Source: JAAZBV01 sp964499695 (GTDB lineage Bacteria; Desulfobacterota; DSM-4660; Desulfatiglandales; HGW-15). From it: a stretch of DNA of 24,069 nt. Of the stretch, positions 1 to 5,836 are shown piece after piece (position 1 is the stretch's first letter; the number at the start of each line of letters is the position of its first letter). The notes under the pieces are model-generated. The model saw only the letters and a program-made list of their open reading frames with translations, searched no databases and was not told the origin of the DNA. The stretch spans positions 1 through 24,069 of the forward strand of contig CAZCMD010000067.1 in assembly GCA_964499695.1 (NCBI GenBank). Reading direction: 5' to 3'. The translations under genes and the position numbers were made by a program.

Positions 1-61
1 TTATCCGGCCATCGTCGGTTTTATAAAGGATGATTTCAGACTGGTTTGTCTCTTCCGTAAT
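1..61 (-). CDS. RhuM-like protein, 5' end only (partial)
   Basis: The minus strand reads without a stop from the window edge, giving about 20 residues that include TNQSEIILYKTDDGRI. This resembles the N-terminus of RhuM-type virulence/Fic-associated proteins, which typically begin with SEIILYxTEDG. Only the 5' end is present. No ATG, GTG or TTG precedes it in frame before a stop; the best-placed codon is ATT at 61..59, about six bases after an AGGA-like ribosome site. This is either a rare ATT start or a start codon lost by a point change. The gene would lie 32 bp downstream of the alkylation-repair gene on the same strand and could be co-transcribed. The assignment rests on a short stretch and is tentative. 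Confidence 0.4.
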   Translation of the reverse strand, partial: MTEETNQSEIILYKTDDGRI

Positions 62-93
62 ATTTAGTCCTGAATATTAAAGAAAAAATATGT

Positions 94-813
94 TTACCGC
101 TCCATAGCCTTTTTTTTAAGCATGTCAGGCATCTTTTCTATTGCGTATCTTAATGCAGTCCTGGGCATCACAGCCTTGTGGTCAAGTACATACTGATAAA
201 CCTCGTCCATGTGTTTATCAGCAGCAACCTTTAACATCCAGCCATATCCCTTCTGTACCATATCATCATTATCAGTCAAAAGAATATCCGCTACCTCAAA
301 GGCCTTTTCAAGCTGTTTACCCTTTTTAAGCGAGGGGATGAGTATAACAGCAGATGCGCGCCTGAGCCATCTACTGTTAGATTTTGTCCAGGTCAGGGTT
401 TTTGTTATAAGGCCAGGATACATAACGATGAGTTCACCAAAAAACCCTGCACAGAATGTGTCACACCTACCCCAGTTATCAACATACTTTTTGAGCCACC
501 CTTCAAACCGGGTAAAATCCGACTCTGTGAATTTTTTGCTTATCTTTAAAACCCAGATGGAGGCTACGCCTGATTCTCCAGGTATATCTGCCTTATATAA
601 CATTTCACAGGTGTCAAGCAGATCATCTTTAGGAATATCTTTAACCTGCTTAAATAATTCACTCGCAACCTTTTTTATTACCGGCCCCTTGAACCCAATC
701 GGGTTTTTCAACTCCTCTTTAAACCATCTCTGATAATCCATCTTGTTTTCAGGTTTATCATATTTTGCAAATTCTTTTCGTAGGCTCTGAATAATACTGT
801 TATTAGCAGCCAT
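94..813 (-). CDS. DNA alkylation repair protein, AlkD/HEAT-repeat family
   Basis: The 239-aa product matches the AlkC/AlkD-type DNA glycosylase family, all-helical HEAT-like repeat proteins that remove alkylated purines such as 3-methyladenine. Visible family features are the N-terminal YDKPENKMDYQRWFKEEL segment, a central WxxxYVDNWGRCDTFC block (about residues 107-121), where family members have a conserved W-D pair, and the RWLRRASAVILIP block (about 148-160). The C-terminus ends in the usual RTALRYAIEKMP helix. The length is normal for the family. The ATG at 813 is supported by GGAG six bases upstream. It acts in the cytoplasm on DNA. It sits at the edge of a toxin-antitoxin-rich island and may share a transcript with the RhuM-like gene. 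Confidence 0.85.
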   Translation of the reverse strand: MAANNSIIQSLRKEFAKYDKPENKMDYQRWFKEELKNPIGFKGPVIKKVASELFKQVKDIPKDDLLDTCEMLYKADIPGESGVASIWVLKISKKFTESDFTRFEGWLKKYVDNWGRCDTFCAGFFGELIVMYPGLITKTLTWTKSNSRWLRRASAVILIPSLKKGKQLEKAFEVADILLTDNDDMVQKGYGWMLKVAADKHMDEVYQYVLDHKAVMPRTALRYAIEKMPDMLKKKAMER

Positions 814-1123
814 GTATTCTCCATATATATTAGTGTGTATATTCCCGTGGAATGAGTATCCGGATTACGTGGAATACACATTAGTGTTCCTAACTCTGAA
901 TGAAGTTTTCAGCGGTCAGCGATCAGTCAAGTTTTTGTTTTAATGCTTTAAGCTGATAACTGACGGCTGATAATTGATAGTTTTTCAACCTTATAACCAA
1001 GTTTTTATAAACCTTGATATTGTTGCATGTCAGGAGTTATTTACTTATTTATGGACCTCCCATCGTCTACTTGATACTTTTAGGTGAGATCCATATTGCA
1101 CCTTGGACATGTTTACAAACATA
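814..1123. repeat. Intergenic region with imperfect inverted repeat
   Basis: This 310-bp gap carries no convincing gene. GTCAGCGATCAG at 915-926 is an imperfect inverted match (two mismatches in twelve) to CTGATAACTGAC at 953-964, so a hairpin could form. The CAGCGGTCAGCGATCAGTC wording resembles short dispersed intergenic repeats of many Gram-negative genomes, but no second copy lies in this window. The AT-rich part at 814-900 should contain the promoter of the alkylation-repair gene; no clear hexamer pair was found. Confidence 0.35.
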
Positions 1124-1969
1124 TCATTTTTTATACTTTTCAATTTTTTCAATTAGTTCCTTTATATAGTTTTTATTATCCTCTGAAAGCTGTGCAGTGT
1201 TAACCCAGTTTTTTAAAGATTCAAAATACCAATCGGTTAATATAAAATTTTCTTTCTGTATAATTGATTCTAATTCTTTTTGTGATTGTGAAACATCTTG
1301 CTTCAATATTTTTTCAATTATACATTTATGAAAATAATATAATGCTATTTTATTTTTATTATTACCCTCTGGTTTGCAATCTTCTAGTGTCGCTAACGCC
1401 TCTTTAAATTTTCCAAGAATAATTTCAAGTTCAACCATGCATATCGTTAGATTAAGATATTCATCTTGAAACTGTTTAGTATATAGTGGGCCAATGGCCA
1501 ATATTTTCTTTTGGGCTTTCTTATATAAAGATAACGCACTTTCATAGTTTTCTAAAATTGATTCTTCACTAGCAAGAGCCATAAGCTCATTATAACTTAA
1601 GCTATCACGTATTTTATCTGTTACTTTTATTTCTATATCATCTATAATCTTATTCAGCACAGGATCGCTTTTTTCATATATTTTATCTTCGATATATTTA
1701 GGAGTAAGAATACTTTCGAGCGCATTTTCTGCGGTATTTCTGACGATATTTACTATAATTGTGGCTATAGTCCCTATACCAATCAGTGTTAGGATAATGA
1801 TTACCACACCATATAATTGCTTGATTGCATTAAGTTTACCATCGAAGATTTCTTTATAGTTGTTCATTCTCTCTTCAAGAACTTTTATTTCAGTAATTAG
1901 TTCTTGACTTTTTTCTATGGTTTTAAAATTTAAATCTTTTTTACTGTCATCATGACTATTAGAATTCAT
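1124..1969 (-). CDS. AT-rich membrane protein with coiled coil and TPR-like region, unknown function
   Basis: The 281-aa product is not recognised. It has a charged N-terminal helix likely to form a coiled coil (about residues 15-48) and one clear membrane segment at about 52-74 (VVIIILTLIGIGTIATIIV). A second amphipathic helical stretch follows, then a C-terminal helical region (about 124-280) whose periodic pattern (ESALSLYKKAQ, EALATLEDC) looks like degenerate tetratricopeptide repeats. The likely topology is single-pass with a soluble helical repeat domain. The start is supported by AAAGGATTTTCTCAATG. Base composition is markedly more AT-rich than the flanking genes and lysine/isoleucine codons dominate, which suggests recent acquisition. 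Its place beside ORF6N and toxin-antitoxin genes makes a defence or mobile-element role possible but unproven. Confidence 0.75.
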   Translation of the reverse strand: MNSNSHDDSKKDLNFKTIEKSQELITEIKVLEERMNNYKEIFDGKLNAIKQLYGVVIIILTLIGIGTIATIIVNIVRNTAENALESILTPKYIEDKIYEKSDPVLNKIIDDIEIKVTDKIRDSLSYNELMALASEESILENYESALSLYKKAQKKILAIGPLYTKQFQDEYLNLTICMVELEIILGKFKEALATLEDCKPEGNNKNKIALYYFHKCIIEKILKQDVSQSQKELESIIQKENFILTDWYFESLKNWVNTAQLSEDNKNYIKELIEKIEKYKK

Positions 1970-2062
1970 TGAGAAAATCCTTTAATTATGATTATGCATG
2001 TGAAATACCAAAGCCTGCCCTTGACATTGGATAACATTTATTTTCCAGCTCATATTTTTTTG

Positions 2063-2623
2063 TTAAAGACTACTTTTAACCTTATACTTTGCTTTTGGCT
2101 CTTCAACCTGAAACCCAATTCTCCGTTTGGGCTTTTCTTCCTCTTTCATGAGGGCCTTGATCGCTTCAAATACCAGTTGAAACTTATGATCATGCACATC
2201 TAGGCGTTTTTCAAGTTTTTCAAATTTACTTGCCAGTTCCTTGTGCGTTGCCAGCATCTCCCGAAGTCTAACAAAAACCCGCATGATTTCGATATTAACC
2301 TGAACAGATCTTTTGCTTCTAAGAACGCTTGAGAGCATCGCAACACCCTGTTCTGTAAAGGCATATGGTCTCGATCTCCGCATACCTCCCCAACTTGAAG
2401 TCACAATTTGTGACTTCAAGTTTTCAAATTCACTCACCGAAAGTTGAAACATAAAATCCTCCGGGAAGCGGTCAATATTTCTCTTAACCGCCTGCATCAG
2501 CACCTTTGGCTCTACATCATATAACTCCGCCAGGTGGGTGCTCAGCATGACTTTTTGACCACGGACCATAAAAATAGTCCCTTCTATTTTCTGCTGGGGC
2601 ACAACCGATTTCATTTCCCTCAT
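2063..2623 (-). CDS. ORF6N domain-containing DNA-binding protein
   Basis: The 186-aa product has a near-complete ORF6N domain (about residues 10-110), a phage-derived domain related to KilA-N/Bro proteins and thought to bind DNA. Diagnostic blocks are GQKVMLSTHLAELYDVEPK (22-40), FPEDFMFQLSVSEFENLKSQ (53-72) and RPYAFTEQGVAMLSSVLRS (85-103). A charged, probably coiled-coil helix follows at 118-160, then a basic tail ending KVKSSL. The first ATG (2623) has AGAGG almost touching it; the ATG three codons later (2614) is better spaced and may be the true start. Downstream of the toxin-antitoxin genes, an almost identical but internally deleted copy survives as a pseudogene. The coding sequence contains a 31-bp perfect palindrome. 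Confidence 0.85.
   Translation of the reverse strand: MREMKSVVPQQKIEGTIFMVRGQKVMLSTHLAELYDVEPKVLMQAVKRNIDRFPEDFMFQLSVSEFENLKSQIVTSSWGGMRRSRPYAFTEQGVAMLSSVLRSKRSVQVNIEIMRVFVRLREMLATHKELASKFEKLEKRLDVHDHKFQLVFEAIKALMKEEEKPKRRIGFQVEEPKAKYKVKSSL
2392..2422. repeat. 31-bp perfect palindrome inside the ORF6N gene
   Basis: The half AACTTGAAGTCACAA is followed by one central T and then its exact reverse complement, giving 15+1+15 bp. It encodes the NLKSQIVTSS part of the ORF6N domain on the minus strand. The same structure occurs at 5601-5631 in the decayed copy. It could be an operator, a nuclease or transposon target, or a by-product of codon choice at a conserved protein motif. Confidence 0.9.
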
Positions 2624-2770
2624 GCCTCTTTGAATGGGTGTAAATACAATGATGTTTTTTGGATTGATGCAATGGGTTTACAGCTAAGGATGTAAAAAAG
2701 CAAGAGTTTTCAATGAGCAATTATCAGAGAAAGACAAATTCAAGATTCAAAATTGCAGATTCAAGATTAA
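2619..2770. repeat. ~150-bp direct repeat, copy 1
   Basis: This segment spans the first codon and upstream region of the ORF6N gene and matches 4472-4621 in the same orientation. Shared blocks include CTCTTTGAA, TGTAAAT, TTTACAGCTAAG, TGTAAAAAAGCAAGA, TTTTCAATGAGCAAT and TTGCAGATTCAAGATT. The distal part, running on to about 2792, is made of repeated GATTCAAGATT words. The two copies flank the higBA operon. Confidence 0.8.
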
Positions 2771-2815
2771 AGGCTACGGATTCAAGATTCAATCTGTTAA
2801 ATTCTTAAAAGAGAA

Positions 2816-4039
2816 TCAACCCTTGTCATCAAAGCTATCAGCAAAGTGCTTTCTTACCTGCTTATTACCAACTAGACCAGAAAGCAATCTATAGTTATTT
2901 CTCTCAAAACGTATTCTACCGGCAATTATCGCCGGATGAATCTTTAACTTTTCTGCCAGGGCACACACCTCTTCGGTGGTTGCATTTTTGGAAACAGGGT
3001 TTTTATCCCAGACCCGTTTTGGGATAAGCCCATTGGCGGTCATTTCATCTGCCTCTTTTTCAATCCTGTCTTTAGATTCATTCTTTTCACCTGCCTGATC
3101 CAGATCGTCAATAATGAACCCGCTTTCTAAAGAGAGGTGCATGGATACATGAGCGAGTTCATGCAGGAGACAAAACCAGAAACTGTCAACCCTATCATGA
3201 CGAAGTGTGAGACCGATAACAGGGCTACCGTTAGAAAGCATTATAGCTGCACCGTCAAGATAAGTCTTAGGCAGGTGTGGAACAATAACCAGATGAATCC
3301 CCTGTTTTTCAAGATATTCTTTTGCAAGCAGGGGACCGTTTTCAAAATAACTTAACCGGGCCACCTCCTGCAATCTGCTTAAATTGATAGAACCTTTTTT
3401 ATATCCTGTTTTTAATGGGTTTGTACGGGCTAGATGCTGTACCCTGGTACACCATGCGGTTAGTGCAAACATATCCGTTTTAGGGTTGACCCTTCCGCTT
3501 TTCCCCTGGCGAAGGCATGGTTTTGCTACAGCCAGGCCCCCGGCCTGTTCAAAAAATTTTCGCAATAATTCTTCGGCGTTTTCCTTTATGTCATCCGGTT
3601 CCGGCACCCATTTACGTCTGGCCATTTCGATTATGGGAAATTTTGACCACTCCATATCCTGAACCTGATCCGGAAAATCCTGTCCCGGTTCATTAAGGAG
3701 TATTTCGGCAGGAATTTTAAGTCCCTTATTTAAGGCCCTCATCATGCTTAATGTCAAAGGCCGCTTTCTATTGAGGACCTCTGAGACCTTACTTTTTGAA
3801 CCAAAATATGTGATCACATCTTTCTGCACTAGACCCATCTGTTCCATACGAAACTTTATGGCCTCGACTGGATCAGGCCGGTCTATGGGGTATTGCTTCT
3901 GCTCATACATCTCCACAAGCGCTGTAAGGAGTTCCAGCTCATCCATTGCATTTGTGCCTGGTTCAGCGCCCATAATCTCTTCTATACGTGACAGGGCAGT
4001 ATTGTAATCATTTTCATTTTTAATAAGGCGATTAATCAT
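2816..4039 (-). CDS. higA: HigA-type antitoxin fused to ImmA/IrrE metallopeptidase domain
   Basis: The 407-aa product starts like HigA antitoxins: a helical N-terminus (1-55) with the PDPVEAIKFRMEQMGL block, then an XRE-type helix-turn-helix at about 60-105 (KDVITYFGSKSKVSEVLNRK). After a linker it continues into an ImmA/IrrE peptidase domain (about 230-350). The zinc motif HELAH lies at 293-297 and a likely third ligand, glutamate, in EKEADE near 327-332. The usual stand-alone HigA is near 100-140 aa, so this is a long fused form. It should neutralise HigB, bind the shared promoter, and may cleave a target or respond to a signal through its protease. Its ATG directly follows the higB stop, and its GGAGGTGA ribosome site lies inside the end of higB, implying translational coupling. 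Confidence 0.88.
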   Translation of the reverse strand: MINRLIKNENDYNTALSRIEEIMGAEPGTNAMDELELLTALVEMYEQKQYPIDRPDPVEAIKFRMEQMGLVQKDVITYFGSKSKVSEVLNRKRPLTLSMMRALNKGLKIPAEILLNEPGQDFPDQVQDMEWSKFPIIEMARRKWVPEPDDIKENAEELLRKFFEQAGGLAVAKPCLRQGKSGRVNPKTDMFALTAWCTRVQHLARTNPLKTGYKKGSINLSRLQEVARLSYFENGPLLAKEYLEKQGIHLVIVPHLPKTYLDGAAIMLSNGSPVIGLTLRHDRVDSFWFCLLHELAHVSMHLSLESGFIIDDLDQAGEKNESKDRIEKEADEMTANGLIPKRVWDKNPVSKNATTEEVCALAEKLKIHPAIIAGRIRFERNNYRLLSGLVGNKQVRKHFADSFDDKG

Positions 4040-4339
4040 TTAAATCACCTCCGCATCAATTTTGTCATATTCTTTATGGGTTCCAATAAATCGAATAAAT
4101 ACAGTTTTTGAATGATAGTTTATCCTGACAACCAGCCTGTATTTATTCCCTGCTATATTGAAAACCACCCGGTTATCTTTAAGGATGCTGGCAGACCTGT
4201 ATTTCTCCTTTATCTCCGATGGTGTCGACCACTGAGCATGTTCAGCCTCATATACCCAGACCTCAAGGGCCTTCTTTGCATCCTCATGCCCTGGCTTCTG
4301 AAAATACTCAACCAGGGTTTTTCGCTTGATAACATGCAT
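4040..4339 (-). CDS. higB: HigB-type mRNA interferase toxin
   Basis: The 99-aa product matches the HigB toxin family (RelE/ParE fold), which cuts mRNA on the ribosome. It begins MHVIKRKTLVEYF and carries the family's hallmark C-terminal core: SASILKDNRVVFNIAGNKYR, then LVVRINYHSKTVFIRFIGTH and EYDKIDAEVI. The length is exactly that expected and no disruption is visible, so the toxin is probably active. As in most hig operons the toxin gene comes first, directly abutting the antitoxin gene. The ribosome site upstream of the ATG is weak (GGGA), which would keep toxin output low against the strongly initiated antitoxin. Confidence 0.9.
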   Translation of the reverse strand: MHVIKRKTLVEYFQKPGHEDAKKALEVWVYEAEHAQWSTPSEIKEKYRSASILKDNRVVFNIAGNKYRLVVRINYHSKTVFIRFIGTHKEYDKIDAEVI

Positions 4340-4404
4340 ATTTTATTTGGTTCCCAATGATATGTCAATAGCAATGTTCCCCATAAGGGAACTTTATTTG
4401 GTTA
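4340..4404 (-). promoter_or_regulatory. Putative higBA promoter and operator
   Basis: On the minus strand TTGACA (4368..4363) is followed after 17 bp by TAAAAT (4345..4340), a good sigma-70 match. It ends right against the higB ATG, so a transcript from it would start inside the start codon; a further upstream promoter, or a leaderless arrangement, must be considered. A palindrome GTTCCC-N5-GGGAAC lies at 4376-4392. On the plus strand TTTATTTGGTT occurs twice as an 11-bp direct repeat (4342-4352 and 4393-4403), 51 bp apart, and the inner copy is joined to another TTCCC half-site. This is the layout expected for HigA-HigB autorepression. Confidence 0.5.
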
Positions 4405-4471
4405 TTAGTTTACCTAAAATCAAATACTCGCCTACCTTAAACAGTGATGCAGAAATTTATATCTTTTATGT

Positions 4472-4621
4472 CTCATACCTCTTTGAAGAGGTGTAAATGC
4501 AATGATTTATTTATTGGGTTGATGAACTGTGTTTACAGCTAAGGGTGTAAAAAAGCAAGAATTTTCAATGAGCAATGATCAATAAAAAGCAAATTCAAGG
4601 TTGCAGATTCAAGATTCAAGA
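4472..4621. repeat. ~150-bp direct repeat, copy 2
   Basis: This is the second copy of the sequence at 2619-2770, same orientation, with scattered substitutions and small indels. In copy 1 it forms the upstream region of the ORF6N gene; here similarity stops where the ORF6N coding sequence would begin and no ORF6N coding remains beside it. The rest of the 4405-4651 interval holds no recognisable gene. Confidence 0.78.
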
Positions 4622-4651
4622 TCCAAGATTTCCGGCTTAAGTTTTATGCAA

Positions 4652-5176
4652 TTACATGAATTGCTGTCTTATTGCTGAGATAGCCTGTTCTAATAAAGAG
4701 GATTTAATAAAAAGGCTTGATCGTTCGGGCACTTGATACAAAATATCGATCGCCTCCTGAGGGCTCAGTAAAGCTCTTCTGACAGCCCTTAATAAAAGCC
4801 CTATAGTTCCATGTACTTTTATGCCTGCCTTATTTGCTACAAGTCTAGCCGCCGCGTCATCTGTTAGAAAAATATAACCAGGTCTTTGAGATATCACCGC
4901 CAGAGCCTCTGTTTCACCTATATCGAGCGATTAATTTTTACAAAGGGTTCTGAGTGAATCTTCCATTATGGGAATATCTCTAACGACCTTTATGCTAATA
5001 TCAAGGTTAAGAGGAGCGTGTTTTAGTATTTCATCATGAACCCGGGTTGGGATTATAACTTTTTGAAAATCATTAAAGACATGAAGCGCATTAAGCTCTG
5101 AAAGATGAATTACAGGCCCGGCATCACATACAACACAAGTGTTGGATTTAATCTTCTCCATGAATTCCCCATTCAA
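4652..5176 (-). pseudogene. PIN-domain (DUF3368) toxin broken by an in-frame stop
   Basis: Read through as one frame, this gives about 174 codons of a DUF3368-type PIN ribonuclease: CDAGPVIHLSELNAL near the start, IIPTRVHDEIL, then LDIGETEALA, FLTDDAAARLVAN and GTIGLLLRAVRRALLS. The acidic residues expected in a PIN active site are all present across the frame. A TAA at 4933..4931 interrupts it after TLCKN, just before the conserved GETEA block. Both sides stay in the same frame, so this is a nonsense change rather than an indel. The front fragment is 81 aa and the rear could start at GTG 4897 (81 aa), but neither would be a full catalytic domain. The 5' end overlaps the RHH antitoxin gene by 29 bp, the usual coupled arrangement. 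Met6 (MEKIKSN) may be the real start. Confidence 0.85.
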
Positions 5177-5342
5177 TATCTTCGCGGATGAATTTGCTCA
5201 TCAACTCGGATTGATGGGATTCGAGAAATCGGCGAATGGCTTCAAAAAAGACTTCGTTCTCATCTTTGAACCATCCCTCTTTTACTAGGCGGGAAGCACC
5301 TTCAAAAAGTTTTTCCGGGACTTCTGTCTGGATAGTTTTCAT
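5148..5342 (-). CDS. Ribbon-helix-helix (CopG-like) antitoxin of the PIN module
   Basis: The 64-aa product begins MKTIQTEVPEKLFEGASRLV and continues WFKDENEVFFEAIRRFL, the beta-strand plus two-helix pattern of small RHH antitoxins that bind operator DNA as dimers. The C-terminal tail (about 45-64) would wrap the toxin. It overlaps the start of the PIN gene by 29 bp, so the pair is translationally coupled. The gene is intact while its toxin partner carries a stop codon, the usual viable order of decay in a toxin-antitoxin pair. A GGTAAGAG-type ribosome site lies just upstream of the ATG. Confidence 0.75.
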   Translation of the reverse strand: MKTIQTEVPEKLFEGASRLVKEGWFKDENEVFFEAIRRFLESHQSELMSKFIREDIEWGIHGED

Positions 5343-5518
5343 TGTTTTCTCTTACCTAAATAAATTTTAAAAAGTAATGTTTACAACTATCTGAATAATG
5401 GTCATATATTAGATAATAATTGCTGAACAGTCAAGGATACATGGCAACTAAAAGTCGTGAAAGATCGGGGGTTGCTCTTGATATTGAATTAAATTTATTT
5501 CTCAGCGCCTTATAATTT

Positions 5519-5683
5519 TATTAAAGACCACTTTTAACCATATAATTTTGTTATTGGCTCTTCGACTTGAAATCCTATTCGGTATATCTTGTCCCACCCC
5601 AATTTGAAGTCACAAATTGTGACTTCAAATTTTCAAATTCACTCTCCGAAAGCTCAAACATAAAATCTGGCTGGAACCTATTA
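5519..5683 (-). pseudogene. Decayed, internally deleted ORF6N gene copy
   Basis: The minus strand encodes RFQPDFMFELSESEFEN followed by LKSQFVTSNWGG, closely matching residues 52-80 of the intact ORF6N protein upstream. Then, with a frame change, it reads RIGFQVEEPITKLYG and a stop, matching the intact C-terminus (RIGFQVEEPKAKYK). Roughly 85-90 internal codons, including the PYAFTEQGVAMLS block, are missing, as is the N-terminus. It is a dead paralogue. The rest of the 5343-5836 interval shows no gene; 5343-5518 is AT-rich and should hold the promoter of the RHH-PIN pair. Confidence 0.85.
5601..5631. repeat. 31-bp perfect palindrome in the ORF6N remnant
   Basis: The half AATTTGAAGTCACAA, a central A, then its exact reverse complement. 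It differs from the palindrome at 2392-2422 only at one symmetric pair (C/G replaced by T/A) and at the unpaired centre, so symmetry is fully kept. Confidence 0.9.
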
Positions 5684-5783
5684 AATCAGTTGGACGATGT
5701 TCAATTATTAAAATATTGAATTTTAAAAATCGCCTCATTTACACACTAACTGCCATTTACCTTTGTTAATTGTCACATGGATG

Positions 5784-5829
5784 TTTATGAATGGGATAGG
5801 GCGTTCATAAATGTTGCTCCATCCCATTC
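5784..5829 (-). terminator. Overlapping inverted repeats after the DUF4382 gene
   Basis: Two perfect but mutually exclusive stems are present: TTTATGAA (5784-5791) with TTCATAAA (5804-5811), and GAATGGGAT (5789-5797) with ATCCCATTC (5821-5829). They lie just past the DUF4382 stop codon. No U-tract follows, so this is a possible 3'-end or mRNA-stability structure rather than a textbook intrinsic terminator. Confidence 0.35.
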
Positions 5830-5836
5830 TATATAA

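Noticed and set aside
209..733. 174-codon plus-strand open frame
   Set aside because: It is antisense to the AlkD-type gene, has no ribosome site and no recognisable motifs; the minus-strand frame shows clear family conservation.
2735..2792. CRISPR-like array from repeated GATTCAAGATT words
   Set aside because: Units are short, irregular and without unique spacers of constant length; it is a low-complexity repeat, with a similar run at 4594-4630.
4652..4897. Independent small gene starting at GTG 4897
   Set aside because: The sequence is the in-frame continuation of the PIN domain past the TAA, with conserved residues before the GTG, so it is better read as the rear of a broken gene.
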